Origin: Hyposmocoma kahamanoa
Taxonomy: Eukaryota; Arthropoda; Insecta; Lepidoptera; Cosmopterigidae
Reading direction: 5' to 3'
Assembly: GCF_003589595.1 (NCBI RefSeq)
Contig: NW_020654810.1
Coordinates: 19,146,448-19,210,447 of the forward strand
DNA: 64,000 nt
Part shown: piece by piece, positions 32,300-43,605 of the stretch
How positions within the stretch are numbered: position 1 is the stretch's first letter
How the letters are laid out: each line of letters starts with the position of its first letter
Translations under genes and position numbers: made by a program
The notes under the pieces: generated by a model
Database searches by the model: none
The model's input: the letters and a program-made list of their open reading frames with translations, nothing else
Told to the model about the DNA's origin: nothing

Positions 32300-32687
32300 T
32301 AACATTCGTGGCATAAGTGATGAGTAAATACGTTCTTATTATAATAACTTGTACTCGTATATGTAAATATATTCAAACGACCATGTATGTGTGACCCAAA
32401 ACATCGGAACAAGTTTCGGTCGTTGCTCATGACAAACTGTGAACGAGTTTGCACTTCGTTGCGCCCCGATATTTTGTTTGCCATCTTCTCTGTGTTCTTT
32501 GCAAATAAGCAAACAACCCGACTTCCTCCACGAAAACTTGTTTTTTTTGCACGAAGGGATACAATTTGAAACATTCCATTTAATGCTATACGCCTATGAG
32601 TTTTTAACAGATTTTATATAAAGTCAAAAGTGACTTCACATTTTGATACAGAACAAAAAGAAAGTAAAAATTATTTCAACTCTAAGG

Positions 32688-33135
32688 GCGCTTTTAAATT
32701 AGACACTTGTAGAAGCGCTACAATCGCGCGTCTGTTGCGCTTCAGTAATTTCTAGTTCGCTAATTGTAACTGCAAAAGTAACGCGCGTGTGTCACGACGA
32801 TGTGCAGCGCCTATTTCTGCCGGCAAGCATTAATATGAGCATTACTGCGTTCCGATTTTGATGGGTAAGGGTGCTGGTGAGATTACAGGCACATGGGATT
32901 TGTGAACTTACATCTCAGGATGACGGGCGCAGTGGCCGGCAGCCCCTAACACCTTTGCGATTTAAAACTCTAAGTGGCACTGCAACTGTTAGGATAGACG
33001 TGTCGCATACCACCACACGCACGACTTGTTTATCACGTTTCTAAGTATTATAAAAAAAAAGACAATTAGTAGTTGCGAGGCTGCAGCGTCACAGTGGCGA
33101 CACTGCACAGCTTCTATAAGCGTCTAATTTGAATC
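32688..33135. mobile_element. CpG-containing inverted-repeat element, interrupted by R-A
   Basis: The left end 'gggcgcttttaaattagaca' + 'cttgtagaagcgctac' and the right end, reversed, 'ttcaaattagacgcttatag' + 'aagctgtgcagtgtcgcc' form imperfect inverted repeats. An R-A copy (32810-33062) sits between them. The terminal words match those of the element at 19796-20240, so this is a two-copy family here. Confidence 0.65.
32810..33062 (+). mobile_element. Repeat R-A inside MITE-like element
   Basis: Starts at 'gcgcctatttctgccggcaa' (5' end lost) and ends 'cacgtttctaagtattata' plus an A run. It is positioned within the CpG-containing element. Confidence 0.85.
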
Positions 33136-34139
33136 AATCACAACGGTGTGTAAAAAGCTTTTGTGTACATTTTAACAATTAACAAATTACACAAGTCTAA
33201 TCTTTGTTGCTAGAGCAAACTTAGTTTTGTCTTGTTACTTGAAGAATGGTTTAAAACTGAGCCTGTTCTGTCGATGGACACAGGTATTAAAAGGGCTCAT
33301 CAACAATAAAAATAATTAGAGAAAATGGTTAATTAATAATAATTAATTACTCATTAAAGAATTGAAATTAAAATTTAATAACGTAATCCTACATTTCATA
33401 CAACAGACATTATTATTTGTACCAATATATACAATCATAATTAATTTCTGTTTTTTTTTGTAGTAACTTACAAATTAAAATACCAAAAAGGGGCTGATGG
33501 CTGCAATGTGCCCTTTATTATCCCTTCAAAACGTAAGGTATGGAATTTCTTAACTTAATAAACGACAAAACATTTGCAAAGATTTTCAATTAAAGCTATG
33601 CTTTGCTACTTATGAATAATATTTGTGAAATTGACAAAAAGTCTTCATATTTTTCTATTAAAAAACAACTTTCCATTTTGTTTCACTGTTAATTTTATTT
33701 TATTACTTGTACTCTCAAAATCAACTCGAAATTACCAAGAACATGTGCAATGGAATAAAAAAAACGAAAATGTAATGCGCAATTTCTAGCTAGCCTTGCA
33801 TTGCAATAGGCACTTATGGATTTTTATGAATTTTAGTTATATGTAATTTATTGTAAAATGAGTCCAGTTTAGACTGTTCTCTAAATAAATCACCCGCCTG
33901 GCTTATATAAAATGTATCAAAGAGGCTCACGGTTATAAGAAAAATAACCGTGAGCCTCTTTTTTAAATTAGATTAAATTTCTAATGTTTATCATTATTAT
34001 TTCGTGGTTAATTGCATTTTAAGTATTTATTAGAGAATGATAAAGTGAGGAAAAGTGTCACTCACTTTTTGTTATTGTTCTTGTAAACGCAGATCATCTA
34101 AGAGACGAATTAATTAAAAAATTAAAACAGGTTAATTGG
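33136..34139. other. AT-rich, one strong hairpin
   Basis: Nothing coding. The hairpin at 33919-33961 is listed separately. Confidence 0.45.
33919..33961. repeat. Perfect 18-bp hairpin followed by T run
   Basis: Arms 33919-33936 (aaagaggctcacggttat) and 33944-33961 are perfect reverse complements with a 7-base loop, followed by TTTT. In bacteria it would look like a terminator; in an insect genome that reading does not apply. It may be a small fold-back element or a repair product. Confidence 0.7.
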
Positions 34140-34435
34140 CAGTAGCGCTCCTTGTGATAGAATTCGTCCAGGGCATGCCACCTTGCCTATTTCTGCCGCC
34201 AAACAGTAATGTAAGCATTACTGCGTTCCGGTTTTAAAGGGTAAAGATTGCTGGTGAAATTTGAAGCATATGAGACTTGTCAATTTATGTCTGAGGGTGA
34301 CACGCGCAGTGGCAGTGGCCCTTAAATCTTTACGATTGAAAGCTCCGAGGGCCACTGTAACCGAAATGGACCAGCGCGTGTCACCTAACACCAGACGCAC
34401 GACTTGTTCGTTCCGTCAGTTAGTATCATTAATAA
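34140..34435 (+). mobile_element. Repeat R-A, full length, no A tail
   Basis: From 'agtagcgctccttgtgatag' to 'cgttccgtcagttagtatca'. Many substitutions are present, including loss of about 10 bases in 'agggcatgccacc'. Confidence 0.88.
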
Positions 34436-35065
34436 GAGACATTTTTATTGCATTCATAAGTGAATAAATTTACGAAAATAGGTAAGTATATTGAAAAGTT
34501 AAAATGGACAAAGATGAATTCTGTTATATCCGTAGAGAGGTTACATTCGAATAGAGGTTACATACTTATGTTAAGAGCTCGGTAATTGAATTACTCATGC
34601 TATAATCTATAAATATAAGTTTCATTCGTAGATATTTGCTGTCAGTCGGCCATATTTGTTTACATGTTTTAACCTGGCGCTTTATTAACGCGGGGTTTAA
34701 ATCGGGCTATTAATACCCGCAACGGAGGGCAAAAACTATGTACATAGTTTTACAACTAAATGTTTGTTGTAAATCGAGTTTTATTCAAATTTAATGTTAT
34801 TATTAAATAATGTTTATTGCCTTCTGATCTAGACGACTCGATTTGCCTTTCTGTTAATTGACCTAAATTGACACAAAAATCTATAAATCTTATGCACATG
34901 AATCGATTTTCATAAAAATCGAATCGTGATATGCGTCTTTAATAGTGGGAATCCATAATTTTGGGCAGAAATGGGTTAAAACTCAGTTTAAACGTGGGCG
35001 GGTTAATTGAGTTTTAATCTACTGCCCAACTCTGCATGTTTAGCATTCTCTAATAATTATAACTA
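34436..35065. other. No recognised feature
   Basis: Includes a 20-bp perfect palindrome (aaaactatgtacatagtttt) at about 34732-34752. Nothing else. Confidence 0.4.
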
Positions 35066-35352
35066 TTAAAAAACGGACCTCATATTATTTGTGGAATTAC
35101 ATCTATTTGCCAAGTTTTATTGAAATCGATTAACGGAAAGTGGGTGAAATCCAATAAACAGCATACATACCATGATTTGCCACCTATATAGGTGGAATAT
35201 TTTCTGGGAAATGAATAGAACTACTACTGAGGTACCCCTTAAAAACAAAAACCGAATCATCGAAACCGGTTCACAAATGTCGAAGTAATCGCGTAATATA
35301 AACAAAAAAATACAGTAAAGTTGAAAACCCCCACCTTTTTTGAAGTCGGTTA
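35066..35352 (-). repeat. Repeat C, near complete
   Basis: Runs from 'ttaaaaaacggacctcatat' through 'acatctatttgccaagtttt', 'ggtggaatattttctgggaa', 'actactgaggtacccctta', 'caaatgtcgaagtaatcgcg' to 'tttttgaagtcggttaaaaa'. It is one of the longest copies (about 285 bp). Confidence 0.8.
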
Positions 35353-35965
35353 AAAATAGACTTTTTACGAAGAGATTACTATCTGTTTTGTAAAGGTATA
35401 AGCATCTACGTTAAATGGTGTAGGTGTAGGTGATTGAAGCCAAGTGTAGGCCGGGCACTGCGAGCACTACATGGGCCATAGTTATTTGTGCTGCAAACTT
35501 ATTTGACGCTAGTGCTTGTATTGAAACCTGAGCAAAACAGGGAGCCTAAAATTGAATATAGAGCGTTTCAATACACGAGACGCAAAACAACTTTGTAGCC
35601 GAGTGAAACACACAACTTTTCACCTCACTGTAGCGAGAAAAATGTTAGATGAAAGAAAAACCAACTGTTTTTCTTTCATCTACCATTTTTCTCGCTATAG
35701 CACAATAATTTAATAAAATTAGTTATCGTTGTCAATTTAATGTCGACAATAAAAGAATAAAATATACCAACGGATTTACATAAATAAAAATCGCGTAAGT
35801 GACGTGTCATTATGCTTTTTTATCGAAAGAAAAAGTTAGGTGCACCACAATCCAACGTCAAGTTCCAATTTCAAAAACCTTTTCCTTTTTAACTTTTTTT
35901 GCGCGCAGATTAATGAGAAAGAAAGCCTTTCCGAGCAAGTGAGGTAAAAATAAAATTGATTGTCT
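35353..35965. other. No gene; one long hairpin
   Basis: The hairpin at 35631-35697 is listed separately. The rest has no recognised feature. Confidence 0.4.
35631..35697. repeat. 31-bp hairpin
   Basis: Arms 35631-35661 (tagcgagaaaaatgttagat...) and 35667-35697 are reverse complements with one mismatch and a 5-base loop. It could be a small fold-back element. A miRNA precursor is not supported, because the arms are nearly perfect and no homologue is recognised. Confidence 0.7.
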
Positions 35966-36400
35966 CAAGACAAAAGTCTTCGACCAGTGTGTGTTGCCAG
36001 TGATGACTTACGGCACTGAGATGTGGTCGCTCCTATGGACCTCATAAGACGGCTCAAGACCTGCCAAAGGGCAATGGAAAGGCAGTAAAAAGGGCTATGC
36101 TCCGAGCTTCACTATGAAATCGAATCAGTAATGAGATCCGCAAAAGAACCAGGGTAACCGACATAGACCAAAGAATTGCTAAACTTAAGAGGCAGTGAGC
36201 TGGGCACATTGCTCGTGGAACAGATGGCGACCGCGTACCGGAAGACGCAGCGTGGGCGGACCACTCACAAGGTGGACTCATAATCTGGTGAAGGTTTGGA
36301 AGCAAGTAGCGCAGGACAGGTCATTGTGTCATTCTTCGGAGGAGGCCTATGTTCAGTAGTAGATATCTTTCGGCTGAAATAGTGATGGTGATAAAAATTG
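35966..36400 (+). pseudogene. RTE-type LINE 3' end
   Basis: The DNA keeps the RTE order with stops and frameshifts. It reads 'gtcttcgaccagtgtgtgtt' and 'gatgacttacggcactgaga' (VLPVMTYGTEMWS-like), 'aagggcaatggaaaggcagt' (QRAMER-like), 'ggcagtgagctgggcacatt' (W-AGH-like), then 'gaggcctatgttcagtagta' and a tail 'gctgaaatagtgatggtgat'. No frame survives over any length. The long antisense frame 36054-36305 is a shadow. Confidence 0.85.
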
Positions 36401-37159
36401 ATCATATTTTATGACGAATTATGAATAGGAAGTAATATCTACAAAGTATATATTCCAAAACAGACATCATTAGATACTATTAATTAGTTTCGTGACAACT
36501 CTATTCGTGCAGAGTTTGTGTAACTCCACAATGCAACTTTTGGAACTTCTGTTTTGGGTTTACTCGAACATCATAATCTGCTTACACCAACTGTTGCTTA
36601 CCCTATAGACTAAGCGCCTTTAGAGTTCGCCTTGTTAAGATGGATAGAACTACCACCAAGTCGTGAGCCTGGTGGTAAGCGAATTTTGTATTAAAAAACA
36701 TTTTATTAAATTTGACCAACTTCTGCTGCCCCGATTTTTTTCTTTCTATACAATGAAACGATTCTTACATAAAACCGACTTGATCAGCACTAAAAAAAAT
36801 TAATCAATTTTATTCATTTTTATGGACAACTCACGCGTGACCAGAAATTGTCAATATCAAAATTGTTTTCACCAAAAAAGAGTTAATAGTTTCTAAGACC
36901 GTATTCCCGTATCTCCTATAGTTTCGGATTTCCCCTTACTGTCCCAATTTAAAATAAACACACTGTATATCTAGAAAAATAAGTTTTTCATACAAAACTG
37001 AAGCCATACAACATCAAACATGTAAAAATTATATTAAGTAATAATTTTGATGTACATCGGGCATTTAACGCTTTTTTAAATTGTATTTTCCTGGGTTTTA
37101 GAAAGTTATTTTAGAACTAATTTAAAAATAAAAAAAACGTAGTCGATAGTCACAATTAA
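36401..37159. other. No gene; tiny R-A scrap
   Basis: A 28-bp scrap of repeat R-A in minus orientation lies at 36655-36682 (aagtcgtgagcctggtggta). Otherwise no recognised feature. Confidence 0.45.
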
Positions 37160-37355
37160 GGACTACTCTCCATCTCCGTCCGACATCCGTCCGAATAAAT
37201 AACTGTCAAATAAGTAGTAATATTCGACCAAATTAAAAGACAACGTCAAGTATGAAGCTTCACTTGCATCATGCGTCTTTTAATTTGGTCGAGTATTACC
37301 TATTTGACAGTTATTTGTTCGGACGGATGTCGGACGGAGAATGAGAGTAGACCCC
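37160..37355. mobile_element. MITE-like element with ~80-bp inverted arms
   Basis: Left arm about 37160-37242 (ggactactctccatctccgt) and right arm about 37273-37355 (ending gagaatgagagtagac) are imperfect reverse complements. They share 'ccgtccgacatccgtccgaa' and 'cgaccaaattaaaagac'. The loop contains 'gtcaagtatgaagcttca', also found in the copy at 54505-54800. No coding capacity. Confidence 0.8.
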
Positions 37356-38354
37356 CAGAACTCATCGATTCGATTCGGATTCGGATACGACATCGTTATC
37401 CAAAAACGTTTACGGAGTTAGTCGGTGAAATAGATTATAAAAAAAATGAAAATCTCTTTACATACATTCTAATTACATACATACTAAAATATAACAATGC
37501 ATTTGTCGTGCATTACAATAAATTAATAAAATTTAACAAAATCCAGAGATTATTTTATATAATAAGATATTTCCATATTACATTCTTGCTTTGTAAACTA
37601 GGACGTTCGGTAACTTTCATTCGATAACTTTGTTCTGAATAACGTTTGTAGCCTTTGCCAGTCGAGAAGTTCGAGTAATCGTACGGGTGTTACGTCATTT
37701 CGGTTCTGTTTCGACTACGACAGTTTAACACTCGATTTGGAAGTCGATTAAAAATTAAAAGAAATCGTACAACAAATCGAATCGATCGACAACTGAGTTA
37801 TCGTAAGGTTCTGAATCGGTTTAACGTTGACTTTGCGTTTTTGTCAATTTCGTAAACTTTATTTAATATTTTAAGTAATTTTGTTCCGTTAAATGTGCTT
37901 GTGTATGTAACCTTCCATTATGTTCAGTTTAAATTATTGACACAATATGCATTGCATGCGACGGGAGAGTTCTACTTCGCAGAGACAATGGAATGACACG
38001 GTACCACATCACCTTTTACATAGATCCGACTCTTTAGCATTAACTTACTCTACCAGAAATGTATCAATGAGACGTTTAGAAAATGTTCCCAAATCAGTGG
38101 TACAGGCTGTTGAAAATAATACAGGGTCAAAATCACGTCAAGTTTGACCCTTAAGATTAATTTAATTAAATTCTATGCCGCTTGTGGTAAAAACGGGCCA
38201 AATTATTAAGTTTCACGTGATCTTGACTATACACTTGATATTTCATTATAATAGCGTTATCCGGGAAAACAATTTTCATCTTTTTACACTAATAGCATTA
38301 TAACAGGTTAGGAACAAAATTTGTGAATTGAATATAGGGTTCCTTTGCGAAATT
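37356..38354. other. No recognised feature
   Basis: TCG-rich patches (37365-37395, 37720-37800) but no gene or known repeat. The 118-codon frame at 37271-37627 begins inside the MITE and resembles nothing. Confidence 0.4.
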
Positions 38355-38441
38355 AATTTGAAGTTTACCATGACTTTTTCGGTGAACGAAAAGAACGTGA
38401 TGGAACTTGCACGTCGAAGAAGGCTCACAACCCATTACAGA
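38355..38441 (+). mobile_element. SINE S3 body fragment
   Basis: 'accatgactttttcggtgaa', 'gaacgtgatggaacttgcac' and 'gtcgaagaaggctcacaacc' match the S3 body. It directly abuts an R-A copy in the same orientation. Confidence 0.65.
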
Positions 38442-38732
38442 AGCAGTAGAGCTCCATGTGAAAGAGTTTGTCCAGGGAAGTACTGCCACGTTACCTATTT
38501 CTGCCGCTAAGTAGTAATGTCAGCATTACTGTGTTCCGGTTTTGTAAGGGTGCTGGTGAAATTACATGCACATGGGACTTGTCAACTTATGTCTCAGAGT
38601 GACGGGTGCAGTGGCAGTGCCCCTGATCTTTGCGATGTAAAGCTCTGAGTGGCACTGCAACTGTTATTGATAGGCTTGTAGCTTACCATCAGGCGCACAA
38701 CGTTCGGTCCATCACTTGATATTATAAACAAA
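38442..38732 (+). mobile_element. Repeat R-A, full length
   Basis: 'agcagtagagctccatgtga' to 'tcacttgatattataaacaa' plus A residues. It is inserted into or beside the S3 fragment. Confidence 0.92.
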
Positions 38733-39345
38733 AAAAACCTCAAAAAACGTGTGAAATCCCCAATCGGCATTAGTTCTGCGTGGCGGACTATGGCTAAAAC
38801 CGTCGTCTGAGAGGAGACCCATAATCAACAGTGGGAGGTATAAATTGAGAGCCTTGGAGAAAGTTTTGCAGTCTAATGAGTAAACATCGCGTATTGATAT
38901 AAGTTTTTTTACAATAAAACGAAATTAGAACACAAACTTCTAAAACAAAATATGAAATAGAATAATAATAAAAAATAACGGAAAACAAAAATTAAAGCCT
39001 ATAATATTCACAAATACGGTTACGGAGACAACAATGCAAGTCATAATGACCTCTACAACGCAACACGAGCAATTCAAGCAATAGTGTATTAGATATATTT
39101 ATTGCGGCGGAGGAGGGCATTTGGGAGACGGCCTGAGTACTCTGTTATTAAAACTGGAGGCGACAATAGCCTGTGATTGCGGTGTGAAGTGTTCTTCGTG
39201 CTGCCAATAACTTACCCCTACTACGGCACTCAAGCTTGGAATTTCTGCTATGACTCCATTTCTATGTTTTATGATTTCCGTGTTACTACTTACACTCAAC
39301 AAATACTGTCTCTTCGCATCTCTACTGCATGGTAGTTCTAGTACC
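38733..39345. other. No recognised feature
   Basis: No supported feature. Confidence 0.4.
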
Positions 39346-39600
39346 ATTTTATTTTATGATTCCAAGTAACGGGAAGAACAAGTCGTGCGCCTGCTGGTAC
39401 AAGACACGCCTGTCTACAGCAGTTCCAGTGACAGTCAGCGCTTTAAATCGCAAAGATTTGAAGAGTGCTGCCTCTGTGGCCGACATAAGTCTGAGACATA
39501 AGTTGAAAAGTTCCAGATTACTGCTTGGCGGCAGAAATAGATAAGGTTGCCACGCTTACTTCCCTGGACGAATTCTTTCACAAGGGGCTCTATTTTTACT
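39346..39600 (-). mobile_element. Repeat R-A, internally shortened
   Basis: From 'accattttattttatgattc' through 'gaacaagtcgtgcgcctgct' to 'cacaaggggctctatttttacta'. It lacks about 50 bases around the 'tgcctgtaatttcaccagca' block. Confidence 0.88.
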
Positions 39601-40371
39601 AAGTATACTGAGTATGTTCAGTGAAAAGTTGGCACAGCCTTTGCTGGAGTGTTTCATTGGCGTATTAAAAATATATCACAATTTAAATATTAATTTATAA
39701 GTATTTGCAACTTTCACAATGTATAAATTGACATAGTAGGTAAGTTTTTAGGTATTACTAATAAGTTAACCTTTGTTGTATAAAATAAAAAAGCCATTGT
39801 TATTAATATTTTGGTTATCTATTTTAGACTCTCGTTGATTGTCTTTGTTTGGTTGTCTCGTCGATTTCAGACACGTGGCCTAAAAGATTAATTTAGAATT
39901 TTGAAATGGGACAGACGATATTCCCCGGCAATTATCGGTTGACCGGCGTCAGGGCCTCATGTTCAAGAACCGGCGAAGAATACGTACCGTATCAACAACG
40001 ATGGCCTTCAGCATAGTTATTATTGTTAAAACAGCTATTAATGATAGAGTTAAAATAAAATGAACGGAATAAAAAGAAATACGTATAAAATAAAATAACA
40101 ATTGAATAAAAAATTGTTTTTATTTTGGGACATGAAACTACTTTTTCGATTATTTTTTTTAACAATCCAATCCTTATTTATACAAGTGACATAACTGGTT
40201 AATGATTAAAACTATCTCAGTCGGTCGTGACAATGGGACCTATTTAAGCGCCTGAAACGTTGTTGGATTGTTTGGAAAAAAAAGATTCGAAAAATATTTT
40301 AATTTCCAAAGTGTATTAATCAATATTTATTTCTTTCATGCAAAGTTATCATAAATAAATGTCGATAATAT
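39601..40371. other. No recognised feature
   Basis: A short D-like scrap 'gggacatgaaactacttttt' lies at 40125-40145. Otherwise nothing. Confidence 0.4.
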
Positions 40372-40612
40372 TCGACTTTTTTAGTTGAGAGCAACTCTAA
40401 TCAACTGTATTTTTTTTTGTATGTATGTTACGCGATAACCTCGGCAAAGAGGTAATAAGGTACCTCAGTAGTGGTCCCATTTAAATTTGAAGAAAATACT
40501 CCACCTCTAAGGGTGGCAAACTAGGGATGAATCCTGTTTCGCGCACTTTCCGGTAACCGATTTCAATATAACTTGTCAGATGTAATTTCACGAACATTTG
40601 AGGTCGGTTTTT
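40372..40612 (+). repeat. Repeat C copy
   Basis: 'gtatgttacgcgataacctc', 'ggtacctcagtagtggtccc', 'atttaaatttgaagaaaata', 'ctccacctctaagggtggca' and a final 'gaggtcggttttttta'. The first block is altered (ttgagagcaactctaatcaa). Confidence 0.75.
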
Positions 40613-41099
40613 TTAGTACCTTGTACTGAGATGATTTTAGTTGATGTTACTAGAGCAGTCGAATGCCAAATACCTGTAATAGCAATATGTGCAATCAATA
40701 TATGACGCAAAAACTACATCGTAACTACACCGCCTTGTGATTTATTTCCATTAATTGATCAAGTATCATCATGAATGAATAATCTATAAATAATAATAAT
40801 TGTGACACGTAAAAGACAAAATTTAATTGAATTCGAATTATAATTATAACACAGCAATAAAAAATATGTTAAATTTATATTATTGAAAGTGAAGAAATTA
40901 TAAGATTAAGTGAAAACTATAAGATTAAAGATTGGTTTTTTTAACATGAACTATTCATAGTGTTTGTTTGGACCCCCTTCGGTTAAATTCCTCCTCCAAT
41001 GAATAATCTATTACACTTGTTTCATTTTCTAATAGCTTGTTGGTAATATTGTCAGGAAAGTAATTTTAATTTTGAGGTTGGCATCAATTCCACTGCATA
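40613..41099. other. No recognised feature
   Basis: AT-rich, nothing recognised. Confidence 0.4.
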
Positions 41100-41530
41100 C
41101 CGTTGCAAAATTGCAGCTACAATCATGTTGTCTACAACTGAGTTCACCCATATCTTCTAAGCCTGCGACATTGCAACTACAAGACGATAAAAATGTTGCA
41201 ACAATATAAGAATGTTTCAAAACAATATAAGAATGTTGTAGAACATTCTTATATTGTTGCAACATTTTTAACGTAAGAGCGCTTGTCATCATTACGTATT
41301 CATCCATCATTTGTAAGCCCGACATTGTAAGTATAATACAATAGAAATGTCAAGACAGCATAAGAATGTTGTCGAGCAAGAACGCTGTCATCATATTAAC
41401 CCATTATTTCGAAGCCTGTAACATTGCAACTACAACACGATAGAAATGTCACAACAATATAAGAATGTTGTCATTTATCATTTTTCTAAGCCTTCGATAT
41501 TTTTGCGCTGTCATCATTATTTATCCATCC
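41100..41530. repeat. Degenerate tandem array, ~130-bp units
   Basis: Words recur in order: 'aagcctgcgacattgcaact', 'acaagacgataaaaatgttg', 'caacaatataagaatgttg', 'gcgcttgtcatcattacgta', 'ttcatccatcattt'. There are three recognisable units, the last ending near 41530. The array includes a perfect 28-bp palindrome at 41189-41269. The 98-codon minus frame here comes from the array. Confidence 0.7.
41189..41269. repeat. Perfect 28-bp inverted repeat
   Basis: Arms 41189-41216 (aaaaatgttgcaacaatata...) and 41242-41269 are perfect reverse complements with a 25-base spacer. The spacer itself repeats part of the arm (acaatataagaatgttg), so the word occurs three times within 80 bases. Confidence 0.85.
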
Positions 41531-42308
41531 CTTCCAGTCAATAAGTAACTTATTATTCGAAAAGGGCTTTCCTCACTCTTTTCATCATTTACTAAGTCAG
41601 CTTCATCTAACACTTTTTTATAAGGATAGAATATAACAGCAACAGGTGTCAGTTATATTGTCCCAGATTCTGTTTCTCTGATGTGAACTTTACTACTGAT
41701 TATTCTGATGTTATACATACTTTATATACAGATTATAACATAAAGATGAAACCTTAACGCAACTAGTGAAGTGAAAGCTGATAAGAAACAATAATTTGTC
41801 ATACAAATTTCGTAAAAAGGACAAAAACTTTTTAAATTTTATTTAAACTTTGTTATGTTATATTATGTATATTGTGAGTACGATCACCAGCTGAAAATGA
41901 GGTCGGGCCTTTTGGTATGTAGATAAAAATGATAAACAAAACGAGTTTAGAGTTTTCGTAGTAGTCTCCAGCTACTCCAGCATCTGGCAGTAGATTCGAG
42001 TGGGGTTCAAAATTGAACATTGCTTAGACTTCATAACGGTAAATAATAAAAATGTTTTGGAGATGGTAATTGGAGTGTCACGGCACTTTTATGAGACTTT
42101 ATGGTAGGAGTAAGACCGCTTAGGGCTGTCATCGTTTCTTTTTGTTCGAAATTGTATTGTATCGTAATTATTTACTTTGATAAATATGGTATACCTTATG
42201 ACAATATTTTAACTTTCTAAGACCCAGCAAACTTCAGTGGGAAAAGCTCTAAACGCCGAATGTACTTTAAAATATACTAAAGATAATTTCTTGCTTCAAG
42301 CCTTTTAA
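41531..42308. other. No recognised feature
   Basis: No supported feature. Confidence 0.4.
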
Positions 42309-42405
42309 GCAGAAGAGCACCTTATGAAAGAGTGCGTTCAAGGAAGTAACTGCCACCTTACCTATTTCTGCCACAAGCAGTAACATGAGCATTTTGCGCA
42401 CAACT
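42309..42405 (+). mobile_element. Repeat R-A, 5' third only
   Basis: 'agcagaagagcaccttatga', 'aagagtgcgttcaaggaagt', 'acctatttctgccacaagca' to 'agtaacatgagcattttgcg'. It then jumps to 'cgcacaacttg', near the end of the unit, so the middle is deleted. Confidence 0.8.
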
Positions 42406-42423
42406 TGCTTTTTTCACTCAATA

Positions 42424-42717
42424 TCAGTAGAGCTCCTTGTGAAGGAGTGCGTCCGGGGAATTACTGGATCCTTACCTATTTCTGCCGCCAAGCTGTAAAG
42501 TAACATTGCTGCGTTCCGGTTTGGAAGGGTAAGGGTGCTGGCGAAATTACAGCCACATAGGACTCATCAACTTATGCGTCAAGGTGACGGGCGCAGTGCC
42601 CCTTAGATCTTTGCGATTAAAAGCTCTAAGTGGCACTGCAACTGGTTATGGATAGGCGTGTCGCTTACCACCAGGTGCACGACTTGTTCGTCCCGTTACT
42701 CGGTATTATAAAAAAAG
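42424..42717 (+). mobile_element. Repeat R-A, full length
   Basis: 'tcagtagagctccttgtgaa' to 'cccgttactcggtattataa' plus A residues. It follows another copy by about 20 bp in the same orientation. Confidence 0.92.
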
Positions 42718-43337
42718 ACTTAAATATTTTACTTGTACATTTTCTGTTTTACGGTCTCTCAGCATTAAGAAACAACATTTTTAACCGCAGGATCGTAACG
42801 ATGTATTTCAATGAATTAAAAAAGCCCATAAGGACGTCCAAAAATGTACATAGCAGTTCTTCATGCTAATCCCAAAGAAAAACTTTAAAAGTAAATTAAA
42901 TAGCCGCCGGAAACACCTGCGCACTGACACTTTTAAACTCCCAATTAATAAGTTGGTCCTTAATCTCACTTACGAATCTTTTTACTTATCTTTACTTTAA
43001 CAACTTTAAGTTTCTTTTTTTTAAGTAGGGTAAGTTCTTACTTAAGAAAATTAAAAGTAAAACAAACTGATTCATTGCATAAATTATTTAATATTGCACA
43101 AAAAAACTGTTAAAAATGACATTTACAAAGGTGACGCTTATTGTAGAAGAGATCTCTTCCAGCGAACCCTAGCCATTGTGTAGAAATAACTACGGGACTA
43201 ATTAATCTACAGTAAATTTATTAAAATTTAAATTATCACATAAATGGTGATAATATGACAGACAGACACATACACACATGAACTTTATATACAGAAATAA
43301 GTACATACATAAGCAGGATGTATATTTTAATTTTTGT
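42718..43337. other. No recognised feature
   Basis: No supported feature. Confidence 0.4.
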
Positions 43338-43605
43338 AGCAGTAGAGCTCCTTGTGAAAGAGTTCGTCCAGGGAAGTACTGTCACATTACGAATTTCTAC
43401 CGCCAAGCAGTAATAGCAGGGGTAGGTGTGCTGGTGAAGTTGCAGGCACATGGGACTTGTCAACTTATGTCCCAGAGTGACAAGTGCAGTGGCAGTGCTC
43501 CTCAGATCTTTGTAGTTTGAAGCACTGAGTGGCATTACAACTGCTATGGACAGGCGTGTCGCTTGCCACCAGGCGCATGACTTGTTCGTCCCATCACTTT
43601 GTATC
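43338..43605 (+). mobile_element. Repeat R-A, full length, joined to RTE end
   Basis: 'agcagtagagctccttgtga' to 'gttcgtcccatcactttgta', then it runs directly into the TCATCATCATC end of a minus-strand RTE. About 20 bases around 'attactgcgttcc' are deleted. Confidence 0.9.

Noticed and set aside
33919..33961. Rho-independent terminator
   Set aside because: The hairpin and T run look like one, but the sequence is from an insect nuclear genome and no gene lies upstream.
36054..36305. Open frame of 83 codons on the minus strand
   Set aside because: It is antisense to an RTE 3' end, whose GC-rich coding sequence keeps the opposite strand open.
41100..41530. CRISPR array
   Set aside because: Spacing and unit similarity are irregular, units include inverted copies, no cas genes are present, and the host is eukaryotic.
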